This document shows, one piece after another, positions 26,679 to 36,126 of a stretch of DNA of 64,000 nt. Positions within the stretch are counted from its first letter, which is position 1. Each line of letters opens with the position of its first letter. The stretch comes from Rikenellaceae bacterium (GTDB lineage: Bacteria; Bacteroidota; Bacteroidia; Bacteroidales; Rikenellaceae): positions 34,106-98,105 of the forward strand of contig SUZP01000002.1 of the NCBI GenBank assembly GCA_015059865.1. Reading direction: 5' to 3'. The position numbers were made by a program, and so were the translations under genes. The notes below the pieces were generated by a model. That model was not told the DNA's origin. It worked only from the letters and a program-made list of their open reading frames with translations, and did no database searches.

Positions 26679-28379
26679 GTGAAAAAGGTTATTGCGATAT
26701 TTTTGGTGGTGGTGTTTTGTTGCGGATTTATTCCTCAGCACAGGGCAGCACGCCAAAAAGCACCTTTGAAACCCATATCCGAGCTATATGCCGATGCGAT
26801 AAAGGCGGCGACAATCCACAAAGATACTATCGCAGCTCTTGGTGCTATTGAGGCGATATTTCAGCAGGATTCAAACTATGCACCTGCTCTAAATCTCCTC
26901 TCAAAACTCACTCGTGTACATAAAAATGCTATCGAGTACTCGGAGCGTGCCTACCTCTCGGATACCACAAATCGTTACTACTTGGAGGATTATGGTGCAG
27001 CCTTAGTGCGTGGTGAAGAGTACGATAAGGCTGTTGGTGTATTCAGGAAGATTGTGAGCAGAAGCACCGACCCCAACCACTACCGTATTCTTGCCATTCT
27101 GCTCGACAGCAATCGTCGTACTTCGGAGGCGTTGGCGATACTCGACACTGCCGAGATGCGTTTCGGGCGTATTCCGCTACTTGGTCGTCTGCGTCAATAC
27201 TACCTTCTGAAAACAGGACAAACCCTTGCCGCCGAAGCGGATGCACGCAAAGCTATTGAGGAGGCTCCATATCTTGCCGAAAACCATATTTCGTTGGCTG
27301 AGATATACGCTATGACGCGCCGCGACTCGCTGGCTTTGGACTCATTCAAGAGGGCTATTGCGATAGATACTCTCGCCTTAGAGCCTTGGTTGGCCCTTGC
27401 CGAATATTATCAGAAAGAGGGCAATAAGGGGCAATATCTCAACATCTTGGAGCGCATATTCAGCAACAATCAACTGCCTTTGGAGGGTAAAATCGAGGAG
27501 TGGAAAAGGCTCGTTGGCGACCTAAGCTCCTACCGCAGATTTTATCCACAATATGATGCTCTCATTAAGCGGCTCTATATCCATTATCCTGAGAGCAAGG
27601 ATGTGGCGGTACTCTATGCTCAACACCTGATTGCATCCGGAGATATAGAGCAGGCTCTCGCACTATGCAAGCGGCTCATAGATTACAGAAAGCCTCTATT
27701 AGAGGACTTTACACGAGTGATAGAGATTGAAAATCATCTCAGCCATATCGACTCGGTGCGCCACTATACAGACCTCGCCTTGGCGGCGTTTCCGCACAAT
27801 ACCGACCTCCTTCATATGCGAGGGGCATTGGCGTTGCAACGCAAGGAGTATGACGACGCCCTTGTGCTCTACAACGAGGCGTTACAGCACGCCGACAACG
27901 ATACACTACGCAGTACGCTGTGGGGAGCTATCGGGGATGTGGAGCACCAACGCAAGGAGATGAAGCGTTGCTACAAGGCTTACGACAAGGCTTTGCGATA
28001 CCACGCCGATAATGCTATGGTGCTGAATAACTACGCCTACTTTCTCGCACTCGACAATCGCAACTTGGAGCGTGCCCTAACAATGATTACACGAGCCTTG
28101 GCTCTCGCAAAAAACAACTCCACCTACCTCGATACGATGGCGTGGGTGTTATATCGTCTCGGTCGCTATGCCGAGGCAAAGAGGTATATGCAGCAAGCTC
28201 TCTCGCTCGACCGTGATAACTCGGCAGAGCTGGCCCTGCACTATGGCGACATTCTCCACGCCTTGGGCGAGGAGTTTATGGCCAAGACCTATTGGCGTAA
28301 GGCGTTGGAGCGCGGAGCCGACAAGGAGGAGATAGAGAAGCGATTTTTACCCCAACAACAGGAGAAGCCTAAAAAGTAG
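26679..28379 (+). CDS. Exported TPR-repeat protein
   Basis: About 566 residues, starting best at the GTG at 26679 (MKKVIAIFLVVVFCCG), which gives a signal peptide; a TTG at 26664 would also be in frame. The mature part is a long array of tetratricopeptide helices, for example LEDYGAALVRGEEYDKAVGVFRK and LNNYAYFLALDNRNLERALTM. It is probably a periplasmic or outer-membrane scaffold. It lies 6 bases upstream of the EnvC-like gene, which suggests a shared role in cell-wall or envelope processes (inference). Confidence 0.82.
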   Translation: MKKVIAIFLVVVFCCGFIPQHRAARQKAPLKPISELYADAIKAATIHKDTIAALGAIEAIFQQDSNYAPALNLLSKLTRVHKNAIEYSERAYLSDTTNRYYLEDYGAALVRGEEYDKAVGVFRKIVSRSTDPNHYRILAILLDSNRRTSEALAILDTAEMRFGRIPLLGRLRQYYLLKTGQTLAAEADARKAIEEAPYLAENHISLAEIYAMTRRDSLALDSFKRAIAIDTLALEPWLALAEYYQKEGNKGQYLNILERIFSNNQLPLEGKIEEWKRLVGDLSSYRRFYPQYDALIKRLYIHYPESKDVAVLYAQHLIASGDIEQALALCKRLIDYRKPLLEDFTRVIEIENHLSHIDSVRHYTDLALAAFPHNTDLLHMRGALALQRKEYDDALVLYNEALQHADNDTLRSTLWGAIGDVEHQRKEMKRCYKAYDKALRYHADNAMVLNNYAYFLALDNRNLERALTMITRALALAKNNSTYLDTMAWVLYRLGRYAEAKRYMQQALSLDRDNSAELALHYGDILHALGEEFMAKTYWRKALERGADKEEIEKRFLPQQQEKPKK

Positions 28380-28385
28380 AGAGCG

Positions 28386-29504
28386 ATGAAGAGAGTCTTA
28401 GCAGCCATAATACTACTGCTTGCGTTGTTCTCCCCTGCTGTGGCGCAGACGAGCAAGATAGAGCAGCAAAAGAGGGTTATTGCCAACCTCGAACGCAGCA
28501 TTGCGCGCGAGGAGAAGAGGCTTGCGCAACTCAAAAAGGATAAGGCCTCGGCCGAGAAGCAGGTGCGCGTTTTGACCAAGCAGATTGAGAAACGAAACGC
28601 ACTTATTCGCGAGACAACCCGACAGATAAAGCAACTCTCAGCAGAGGTTGCCGCATCGGAGAGGCGCATAAAGCTACTCGGCGGACAACTCTCCGAACTC
28701 GAAGATAATGCGCGCGAAATTATCCGTGTGGCATATCGCAACTTCCGCTATCAGAGTCATCTGACATATCTCTTTTCGGCCAAATCGTTTACCGATATGG
28801 CTCGGCGTGTAGCGATGTTGCGCGTGGCTACGGAGTATCGCATACAGCAGATTAAAGAGGTATCGGCTGTGCGTAGCGATGTGCAAGAGGAGCGTAACAC
28901 CCTTGCCAAGCGTCGCGAGGAGCTTAACGCAACAAAGCGTCGTCTCGATAGTCAGCGCAAGAAGTTGCGCTCGGATATGGCTGCGGCAAAGAGCAGCATC
29001 AGCAAGATGTCCTCGAAGCAGCAGAGTCTCTTGCGTTCGAAGATGGAGCACGAGGAGAAGTTAAATTCGGCAATCATACAGTTGCGTAAACTCATCAAAG
29101 GTAATAAGGCAGGAGCTTCGTTCTCGTCAAAGACTACCGCACTAAATCTGCCTGTCGTAGGCGGCAAGGTGAAGCGATATAAGGGCAATATGGCGGAGAT
29201 TGTCGGCAAAGAAGGGGCTGCCGTAACCACGATTTACGAGGGTAAGGTGGTCGATATCAAACGCAATAAGGTAAATAATAAATACGATGTATATATCGCT
29301 CACGGAGAGTATATTACATCGTATGCCAACCTCTCGGCAGTCTCGGTAACAAAGGGGGCAATCGTAAAGAGGGGACAACGCATTGGCACCATTGGCTCAG
29401 CGGTAAATATCTCAACGATGGAGATGGAGTATAAGATAGTCTTTGGTATCTACGCCCCATCCCCAGATGTAAAACTATCGGCTGCAAACTGCTTCAAGAA
29501 GTAG
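28386..29504 (+). CDS. EnvC-like murein hydrolase activator (M23 domain)
   Basis: A 372-residue exported protein: signal peptide (1-20), long coiled coil (about 22-240, rich in K/E/Q/R), then a C-terminal LytM/M23 domain (about 255-370). The domain lacks the metallo-peptidase HxxxD and HxH ligands (it shows VYIAHGEYITSYANLS where the zinc site would be), as in EnvC, which activates amidases and does not cut peptidoglycan itself. EnvC is controlled by FtsEX; ftsX is encoded at 6189 in this window. Convergent with folC. Confidence 0.88.
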   Translation: MKRVLAAIILLLALFSPAVAQTSKIEQQKRVIANLERSIAREEKRLAQLKKDKASAEKQVRVLTKQIEKRNALIRETTRQIKQLSAEVAASERRIKLLGGQLSELEDNAREIIRVAYRNFRYQSHLTYLFSAKSFTDMARRVAMLRVATEYRIQQIKEVSAVRSDVQEERNTLAKRREELNATKRRLDSQRKKLRSDMAAAKSSISKMSSKQQSLLRSKMEHEEKLNSAIIQLRKLIKGNKAGASFSSKTTALNLPVVGGKVKRYKGNMAEIVGKEGAAVTTIYEGKVVDIKRNKVNNKYDVYIAHGEYITSYANLSAVSVTKGAIVKRGQRIGTIGSAVNISTMEMEYKIVFGIYAPSPDVKLSAANCFKK

Positions 29505-29541
29505 TCTACATCATTACCCTTTTGATTACTCGCTCGTAGAG

Positions 29542-30840
29542 TTAGCTTGCAAGGAACTCTGCTACAACAAAGGTGCTTCCACCTATGTATAACATATCGT
29601 CATCTGACAGTTGTTGTTCAGCCTTTGCAATGGCCTCCTCGACTGTTGGTGCCACCTCGAAGTCGAGCGCGAGTGCGGTGGCCACATCCGAAACTCTATC
29701 GAGTGGGGCTGCACGACGAATTGCAGCTTGTGTGAAGATGTAGTGAGCATCGCTCGGCATCTGCGCCAGCATCTTCGAGAACTCCTTATCCTCGCAGAAA
29801 CCCATAACACAGAGCAACTTTCCTCTATTTGTACGACTCTTCAATTGTCGGGATACTTCAATGATGCCGTGCTCGTTGTGTGCTGTATCGCAAACCACAA
29901 GGGGTTGTTCGGACAGTACCTGCCAACGACCACGGAACGAGGTGAGCTTTGTAACCTCGCGCACTCCCTCAACAAATGCGCGACGCGAAATGGAGAGAGG
30001 TGTGGTCTCGTGTAGTGTATCGAGTACAGTGGCTGCGGTAACCAAGTTTTGGCGTTGGTACTCGCCCAACAAATCGAGGCGTACGCGATATGGATAGTTG
30101 TCGCGTGTGCGAGTCATAGTAACAACTTGTTTATCACCTTCAAAACCACACTCGCCAAGCAGGAATGCCTCGTTGGCGTATATCAAATCTGAGCGCAAAT
30201 CCGCCGCTATCTCCTCCAACACAAGGTTGTAGTTTGGATTCTTCTCGCCCACAACAATAGGCGTGCATTTCTTGATTATACCACCCTTCTCGCGTGCAAT
30301 CTTCGGCAGTGAGTCACCGAGGTATTCGGTGTGCTCCAAGCCGATATTTGTAATTACCGAGATTACGGGTTGAACGATATTAGTGGCATCAAGACGACCT
30401 CCCAGACCTGTTTCGATAACGGCAACCTCGACATCGCTCTGTGCGAAGTAGTCGAATGCCATAGCGGCAGTCATCTCGAAGAAGGAGAGTTGCAGACGCT
30501 CCATATCTGCCTTGTAGCGGTCTACAAAATTAACCACCTTCTGTTTGGAAATCATCTCACCATTGACACGAATACGCTCGCGGAAATCGACGAGGTGTGG
30601 CGAAGTGAACAATCCCGTTTGGTAGCCAGCTTGCTGTAAAACCGCTGCCAACATATTCGATACTGAGCCCTTGCCGTTGGTGCCAGCGACATGGATGACG
30701 AAATAGTTGCGTTGAGGGTTGCCAATCAGGTGGCAAAACTCCGAGATGCGCTCCAAACCCGGTTTGTAGGCGTTGCCTCCAACCTGTTGGAACGAAGGCA
30801 TCGATGAAAATAGATAGTCCAAAGTCTCGCTATAATTCAT
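29542..30840 (-). CDS. folC: Folylpolyglutamate synthase/dihydrofolate synthase
   Basis: A 432-residue ligase of the Mur/FolC family. The ATP-binding P-loop AGTNGKGSVSNML (near residue 50) is intact, followed by the FTSPHLVDFRERI segment and the central GLGGRLDATN motif. It adds glutamate to folates and makes dihydrofolate from dihydropteroate. It is 10 bases downstream of lnt on the same strand. folB, another folate gene, lies in the window at 35699 but in a separate unit. Confidence 0.94.
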   Translation of the reverse strand: MNYSETLDYLFSSMPSFQQVGGNAYKPGLERISEFCHLIGNPQRNYFVIHVAGTNGKGSVSNMLAAVLQQAGYQTGLFTSPHLVDFRERIRVNGEMISKQKVVNFVDRYKADMERLQLSFFEMTAAMAFDYFAQSDVEVAVIETGLGGRLDATNIVQPVISVITNIGLEHTEYLGDSLPKIAREKGGIIKKCTPIVVGEKNPNYNLVLEEIAADLRSDLIYANEAFLLGECGFEGDKQVVTMTRTRDNYPYRVRLDLLGEYQRQNLVTAATVLDTLHETTPLSISRRAFVEGVREVTKLTSFRGRWQVLSEQPLVVCDTAHNEHGIIEVSRQLKSRTNRGKLLCVMGFCEDKEFSKMLAQMPSDAHYIFTQAAIRRAAPLDRVSDVATALALDFEVAPTVEEAIAKAEQQLSDDDMLYIGGSTFVVAEFLAS

Positions 30841-30850
30841 AATCGAAAAT

Positions 30851-32449
30851 TTAGTTCAAGTAAAACTTCTTCTTTACGCAGTATGCCACGAAGTAGAGCA
30901 GGCACAACACTGCTATATACAACGATAAGCGGCCGATATAATCGCCATATTTAGCGTAGAATGTCAGCCCCTTGTTCAGACGAATATCGGAGGTGAGAAC
31001 ACCGCGTTTATCCCACTCCAAGCGCTGCGTGTCCTCTCCCTGCATAGTGATAAAGCCCGAAATTCCAGTATTGGCACTACGAGCAACATCGCGACGCAAT
31101 TCGATAGCGCGCAAACGGCAAAACTTAAAGAGATAGCGATGCCCCAGAGTGTTGCCCCACCAGCCGTCGTTCGATACTACAAATAGAGCATCTGCACCAT
31201 TGCGTGCAAACTCTGCCATGTGGTTGCCATATAGGCCTTCGTAGCATATAGCTGGTGCAACCTTCTTGCCATTGTGTTCAAATGGAGTGCAACTCTCGCC
31301 AATGCCGAGCTGACCAAATGTGCCTCCAAGGTCTATTGCAAAGAGATTGCCCGCCTTGCGCAACCACGCAGGGATGGTCTCGACGCCGACCACGAGCTTG
31401 CCTTTGTGGTGTATCTGAACATCCGAAGTCGAGTCTATGCCGAGCGAAGAGTTGAATATATCCATATAGAAGTTGCCGCGCCTGCGAGCAGTCTCCGAGC
31501 CTTTGCTCTGACCGTAGTAGCGCACGGTTTCGCCACCTGTAATAACCATTGTTGCAGGCTTCTCGCTACGAAGATAGTCTGATATACGGTGTACGACAAG
31601 CGACATCTCAGGCTGACGGTCGTTGATAACCTCTGCCAAGGCGGTTTCGGGCATCAAGACAAACTCTGCCGAGTCGGGTGCTTCGGCAAGTAGCGACATC
31701 AGATTATCCTGCTGCGCTTTGGCCGAGTGGTTGAATTTTTCGTAGCAAGGGATATTCGGCTGCACGACCGATACTGTCATCGTGTCGAGCGAGGAGTATT
31801 TTTCACCATCGGGTTCATACTTGTAGAATAGCGCAATGGATACTCCAATAGGGATGACGATAGCGAGAGTAGTTGCTATCCACGCTTTTTTGTGCATTGT
31901 CAGACACGCCTCGAAGGCGAGAATATTTACCAATAAAACCCACAGTGAGCCACCGAAAGCTCCTGTATATTCATACCACTGCACAGCCCATGTATCGTCG
32001 GCAAAGCCATTGCCGAGTGAGAGCCAAGGGAACGAGAGGGCTGGGGCTTGTGTGTAGAGGTATTCGCCTGCAATCCACGCTGTAACGAATGTTACATAGG
32101 CAAGAGCCTTGGGCGCGTGTTTCGAGACTATGTGGTATGCCATAAAGGCCAACAGACTCCACCAAGTAGAGAAGAATGTGGCAGCAACCGGGCCTATTGG
32201 TGTGGCGTTCCATATCCACCATATTGTGGCGATGTTCCATAATACGAATGTGAGCGTTGCCCAACCGAGCATCGAGAGGGTGTCGCGCCACGAAGGGGTA
32301 TATTGTGCACTTACGAGTAATAACGGAAGCAATCCGACAAATAGAGTGATGCAACTTGCACCCTCCCACGGAATTGAGAGTAGCAACGCCGATGCGAAGC
32401 AGAGCGCCACCTTTGTCTTCTTAGAAAACTGTCGTTTAAACTGTATCAT
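30851..32449 (-). CDS. lnt: Apolipoprotein N-acyltransferase
   Basis: About 532 residues from the ATG at 32449 (MIQFKRQFSKK). A longer frame to 32485 is unlikely because the promoter element (TATATTTG, 32454-32461) is inside it. Five or six membrane helices come first, then the nitrilase-like domain with the catalytic Glu (MPETALAE), Lys (HHKGKLVVG) and Cys (AICYEGLYG), followed by SNDGWWG. It adds the third acyl chain to lipoproteins in the inner membrane, supplying the many lipoproteins encoded here. The ATG begins 4 bases after the -7 element, so the mRNA may be leaderless. Confidence 0.92.
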   Translation of the reverse strand: MIQFKRQFSKKTKVALCFASALLLSIPWEGASCITLFVGLLPLLLVSAQYTPSWRDTLSMLGWATLTFVLWNIATIWWIWNATPIGPVAATFFSTWWSLLAFMAYHIVSKHAPKALAYVTFVTAWIAGEYLYTQAPALSFPWLSLGNGFADDTWAVQWYEYTGAFGGSLWVLLVNILAFEACLTMHKKAWIATTLAIVIPIGVSIALFYKYEPDGEKYSSLDTMTVSVVQPNIPCYEKFNHSAKAQQDNLMSLLAEAPDSAEFVLMPETALAEVINDRQPEMSLVVHRISDYLRSEKPATMVITGGETVRYYGQSKGSETARRRGNFYMDIFNSSLGIDSTSDVQIHHKGKLVVGVETIPAWLRKAGNLFAIDLGGTFGQLGIGESCTPFEHNGKKVAPAICYEGLYGNHMAEFARNGADALFVVSNDGWWGNTLGHRYLFKFCRLRAIELRRDVARSANTGISGFITMQGEDTQRLEWDKRGVLTSDIRLNKGLTFYAKYGDYIGRLSLYIAVLCLLYFVAYCVKKKFYLN

Positions 32450-32453
32450 TCTG

Positions 32454-32503
32454 CAAATATAGCAAATATTCTTTAACATTTTCACTTTTATTTTGTATAT
32501 TTG
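32454..32503. promoter_or_regulatory. Divergent promoters of lnt and dnaX
   Basis: Minus strand: TATATTTG at 32454-32461, 4 bases before the lnt ATG. Plus strand: TATATTTG at 32496-32503, 8 bases before the dnaX ATG. Both leave little or no 5' untranslated leader. Confidence 0.65.
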
Positions 32504-32511
32504 TCGCGACT

Positions 32512-34308
32512 ATGGAGAAGTTTATTGTTTCGGCTCGAAAGTATCGCCCTGCCACCTTCGCGAGTGTGGTGGGACAAAATCACATCACCTCGACTCTGAA
32601 AAATGCAATCGAGCGTGGTCAGTTGGCGCACGCCTACCTCTTCTGCGGACCTCGTGGAGTGGGAAAAACTACCTGTGCGCGAATTTTCGCTAAGGCGATA
32701 AACTGCCAGCACCCAGTGGGTGCCGAGGCGTGCGACGAGTGCGACTCGTGTCGCTCGTTCAACGAAAATCGTTCGCTCAACATCCACGAGCTGGATGCAG
32801 CGTCGAACAACTCGGTTGAGGATATTCGCAACCTCATAGAGCAGGTGCGTGTGTTGCCACAGATTGGACAATACTCGGTATTTATCATCGATGAGGTGCA
32901 TATGCTCTCGTCGGCGGCGTTCAACGCCTTTCTGAAAACCTTGGAGGAGCCTCCGCAGCACGCTATATTCATCCTCGCTACAACCGAGAAACACAAGATT
33001 ATCCCGACTATATTGTCGCGTTGCCAGATTTACGACTTCAACCGTATCCGTGTTGAGGATGCGGTGGGTTATCTGCGATACATCGCCCAGAGTGAGGGTG
33101 TAGAGGCGGATGATGAGTCGCTCAACCTCATCGCCCAGAAGGCTGATGGCGGTATGCGCGATGCGTTGTCGATGTTCGATAAGGCGGTGTCGTTCTGCGG
33201 TACGAAGTTGGAGTACCGCGCAGTGGCGGCAACGCTGAATGTACTCGACTACGACACCTACTTCCGCTTTACGGAGTTGCTCCTGCGTGGCGACTATGTA
33301 AATGCGCTGTTGGAGTACGATGCGGTGTTGTCGAAGGGCTTTTCGGGGCAGATATTTATGAGTGGATTAAATCAACACTTCCGCGACCTGCTTGTGGCAA
33401 AGGGGCCTGCGGTATCGTTGATTGAGTATACGGGCTCGTTGCTCGAAAAGTATCGCCAGCAGGCGGCAATTTGTGAGCCGGCATTCCTCTTTGGAGCGAT
33501 ATCGCTCCTCACCGAAGCGGACTCGAAGTTGCGCACCTCGTCATCGCAGCGCCTGCTTGTCGAATTGATTTTGATGAAGATTTCGACACTCGGCGAAAAA
33601 AAAAACAATGAGCTGACGGCTCCAATCGAGGCTAAATACTCGTTGCCCGATTTGGATGCACCAAAACAGCAGATAGTTGCGACGGCTCAGCCACAAATTG
33701 TACCAGCTTCGCAACCTGTTGCAGCGCAAGAGATAAAACAACCGACGGTAGCGCCTGCGCCAACTCCTCAACCAATAATGGAGCAGGTGCCAACCGTTGA
33801 AAAAACAACAATACAGGAGTCTACACCACAGGCGCAGACAGAGAGTAGAGCTAAGACCTCGATATTGCTTGGAGGCTCTTTGTCGTCGTTGCTGAATGAG
33901 GTGTCAAACCCTACGGAGAGTGAAGGAAGGGGTGCGCATCAAACAATAGACCCCGACAGCGAATTGAAACTCTCGCAGATGAAGGAGGCGATTGTAAAGC
34001 GTATGTGCTCGGAACGCCCCCGCTTCGTGTCGGCATTCGAGCAGATTGAGTTTGAGGGCAATGTTGTTAAGTTGGCTGTTCCGACCGAGTCTCTGCGTGA
34101 CGAGTTGCTTGGTGAGCGATTTTGGATATTGAAGGGCATTGCCGAGGTGGCAGGCGTGGATGGCGCGCTCGATATGCATATCGAGATTAAGGATATAGAC
34201 TTCAAGTTGAAGCCTACACGAATTGAGGATAGAGAGGCGTATATGCGCGACAATGTAAAGGAGTACAGCTATATGCAGAGTATCTTCGACACAGTAGCAG
34301 AGGGCTAA
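32512..34308 (+). CDS. dnaX: DNA polymerase III gamma/tau subunit
   Basis: A 598-residue clamp-loader ATPase. Walker A GPRGVGKT is at 46-53, the zinc-binding cysteines at C65, C74, C77 and C80, Walker B FIIDEVH at about 124-130, and the SRC sensor motif follows. Domains I-III end near residue 365. A long Gln/Pro/Thr-rich linker (about 370-450) and a C-terminal tau domain follow. An A10 run at 33596-33605 (codons 362-365) sits at the domain III/linker boundary, and slippage in either direction meets a stop within a few codons, giving a product of 366-367 residues. See findings. Confidence 0.95.
   Translation: MEKFIVSARKYRPATFASVVGQNHITSTLKNAIERGQLAHAYLFCGPRGVGKTTCARIFAKAINCQHPVGAEACDECDSCRSFNENRSLNIHELDAASNNSVEDIRNLIEQVRVLPQIGQYSVFIIDEVHMLSSAAFNAFLKTLEEPPQHAIFILATTEKHKIIPTILSRCQIYDFNRIRVEDAVGYLRYIAQSEGVEADDESLNLIAQKADGGMRDALSMFDKAVSFCGTKLEYRAVAATLNVLDYDTYFRFTELLLRGDYVNALLEYDAVLSKGFSGQIFMSGLNQHFRDLLVAKGPAVSLIEYTGSLLEKYRQQAAICEPAFLFGAISLLTEADSKLRTSSSQRLLVELILMKISTLGEKKNNELTAPIEAKYSLPDLDAPKQQIVATAQPQIVPASQPVAAQEIKQPTVAPAPTPQPIMEQVPTVEKTTIQESTPQAQTESRAKTSILLGGSLSSLLNEVSNPTESEGRGAHQTIDPDSELKLSQMKEAIVKRMCSERPRFVSAFEQIEFEGNVVKLAVPTESLRDELLGERFWILKGIAEVAGVDGALDMHIEIKDIDFKLKPTRIEDREAYMRDNVKEYSYMQSIFDTVAEG
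33596..33605 (+). promoter_or_regulatory. A10 slippery run in dnaX
   Basis: Ten A residues in the frame GAA AAA AAA AAC. A -1 slip reads TGA right after CAA; a +1 slip reads a TGA five codons after the Glu. The place matches where other bacteria make the short gamma subunit. Confidence 0.6.
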
Positions 34309-34344
34309 ATCGTCGAGTGTGCAGCTAAATCGTGGAGTGTGCAG
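34305..34344 (+). repeat. Tandem 20-bp duplication over the dnaX stop codon
   Basis: Two adjacent 20-bp copies (34305-34324 and 34325-34344) differ at one base. The first contains the dnaX stop. It probably arose by slippage; no function is evident. Confidence 0.8.
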
Positions 34345-34399
34345 TTAAATAGTATTAAGATATTACAAAACAGAAACAATATAGAGTTAGGTATTAGAT

Positions 34400-35698
34400 A
34401 TGGAGAGAAAAAATTTTGTTGAGGAGTTGCAGTGGCGCGGTATGATTCATACGATTATGCCGGGTGCAGAGGAGCAACTCGCGAAGGAGATGACAACCGC
34501 TTACCTTGGTATTGACCCTACGGCCGACTCGTTGCATATCGGTCACTTGGTAGGAGTAATGATATTGAAGCATTTGCAGATGTGTGGCCACCGCCCAATC
34601 GCCTTGGTTGGTGGTGCTACGGGTATGATTGGCGACCCTTCGGGCAAGTCGCAGGAGCGTAACCTCCTGAATGAAGAGGCTTTGCGCCACAACCAAGAGG
34701 CAATCAAGGCGCAGTTGGCTCGTCTTATCGACTTCGATTCTGATGCAGAGAATGCTGCCGTAATGGTAAATAACTACGACTGGATGAAGAACTTCTCGTT
34801 CCTCGACTTCGCACGCGACATTGGTAAGTGCATTACCGTAAATTATATGATGGCGAAGGATTCGGTGAAAAAGCGTTTCAATGGCGAGGGCGATGGTATG
34901 TCGTTTACCGAGTTTACATATCAGCTCTTGCAGGGCTACGACTTCTTGCACCTCTACCAGACAATGAACTGCAAGTTGCAGCTCGGAGGTGCAGACCAAT
35001 GGGGCAATATCACCACAGGTACAGAGCTTATTCGTCGCAAACTCGGCTCGGAGGCTGAGGCTTTTGCTATCACCTGCCCGCTTATCACAAAGGCTGACGG
35101 AACGAAGTTCGGAAAGACCGAGAGTGGTAATGTATGGTTGGATGCTCGCTACACCTCGCCTTACAAATTCTACCAATTCTGGTTAAATGTGAGCGATGAC
35201 GATGCAAAGCGATATATCAAGATTTTCACCTTGCTCGACCGCGAGACAATCGAGAAATTGATTGCCGAGCACGACGAGGCTCCGCACTTGCGCCTGTTGC
35301 AGAAGCGTTTGGCAGAGGAGATTACCACGATGATTCACTCACGCGAGGAGTACGAGAAGGCTGTTGAGGCTTCGCAAATCCTCTTCGGACAATCTACCTC
35401 GGAGGCGTTGCACCGCCTCGACGAGCAGACATTATTGCAGGTCTTCGATGGCGTACCACAGTTTAAGGTGTCGAATGAGGATTTGGGTTGCTCGTTCATC
35501 GACCTCTGTGCCGAGAAGTCCTCTATCTTCCCATCGAAGGGAGAGTGTCGCAAGATGATTCAGGGTGGCGGCGTATCGCTCAACAAGGAGAAGGTGTCGG
35601 ATATTCAGCGCGTAGTTACCGCTGAGGATTTGATTGCCGAGAAGTATATCCTCGTGCAGCGTGGCAAGAAGAACTACTATCTTGTAATTGTAGAGTAA
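34400..35698 (+). CDS. tyrS: Tyrosine-tRNA ligase
   Basis: A 432-residue class I synthetase. The HIGH-type motif is in [12 protein letters not shown] (near residue 45), a GGADQWGNI tyrosine-binding motif lies mid-protein, and the KMSKS-type loop appears as KFGKTESG (near 237). A C-terminal S4-like RNA-binding domain occupies about 355-432. It charges tRNA-Tyr in the cytoplasm. folB begins on the base after its stop codon. Confidence 0.96.
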   Translation: MERKNFVEELQWRGMIHTIMPGAEEQLAKEMTTAYLGIDPTADSLHIGHLVGVMILKHLQMCGHRPIALVGGATGMIGDPSGKSQERNLLNEEALRHNQEAIKAQLARLIDFDSDAENAAVMVNNYDWMKNFSFLDFARDIGKCITVNYMMAKDSVKKRFNGEGDGMSFTEFTYQLLQGYDFLHLYQTMNCKLQLGGADQWGNITTGTELIRRKLGSEAEAFAITCPLITKADGTKFGKTESGNVWLDARYTSPYKFYQFWLNVSDDDAKRYIKIFTLLDRETIEKLIAEHDEAPHLRLLQKRLAEEITTMIHSREEYEKAVEASQILFGQSTSEALHRLDEQTLLQVFDGVPQFKVSNEDLGCSFIDLCAEKSSIFPSKGECRKMIQGGGVSLNKEKVSDIQRVVTAEDLIAEKYILVQRGKKNYYLVIVE

Positions 35699-36091
35699 GT
35701 GAACGCAAAGAGACTATATACAATCGAGTTGGAGGGTATGGATTTCCATGCCTTCCACGGTTGTTACGAGTTGGAGCAGCAGACGGGCAGCCACTTCGAA
35801 GTGTCGCTACGCCTGACAACCGAACTGGGAACGGTTGCCGAGGATGACGATGTAACGAAGGCGGTGAACTATTTGACGGTGTATGAGGTGGTACGCGAGC
35901 AGATGCGACACACCCAACACACCATCGAGCGAGTAGCTCAAAATATCATAGATGCTCTGCACGAGCGTTTTCCGCAGATTTGCGAAACGGAGTGTCGCGT
36001 TACAAAGATTGCCCCACCGCTGGGAGGAAAGGTGGCGAGGGTAAGCGTAATTTTAAGACGAGAGACGAGAGACGAGAGACGAGAGTTTTAA
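35699..36091 (+). CDS. folB: Dihydroneopterin aldolase
   Basis: A 130-residue protein starting at a GTG directly after the tyrS stop. The N-terminal GMDFHAFHGCYELEQQ, the central NYLTVYEVV and the ERVAQNI helix are diagnostic of FolB, which cleaves dihydroneopterin in folate synthesis and forms a tetramer or octamer. The last about 11 residues (ETRDERREF) are encoded by a heptamer repeat (36055-36091) that also occurs between genes at 2543, so the native C-terminus has probably been extended by repeat insertion. Confidence 0.9.
   Translation: MNAKRLYTIELEGMDFHAFHGCYELEQQTGSHFEVSLRLTTELGTVAEDDDVTKAVNYLTVYEVVREQMRHTQHTIERVAQNIIDALHERFPQICETECRVTKIAPPLGGKVARVSVILRRETRDERREF
36055..36091. repeat. 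Heptamer-period repeat (GAGACGA type) at the folB 3' end
   Basis: Five 7-base units of the GAGACGA type, 36 of 37 bases identical to 2543-2579. The repeat supplies the folB stop codon. Confidence 0.8.
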
Positions 36092-36126
36092 AGCAGAATT
36101 AGTTGAGGTTAAAATAAGGTTAGGTT

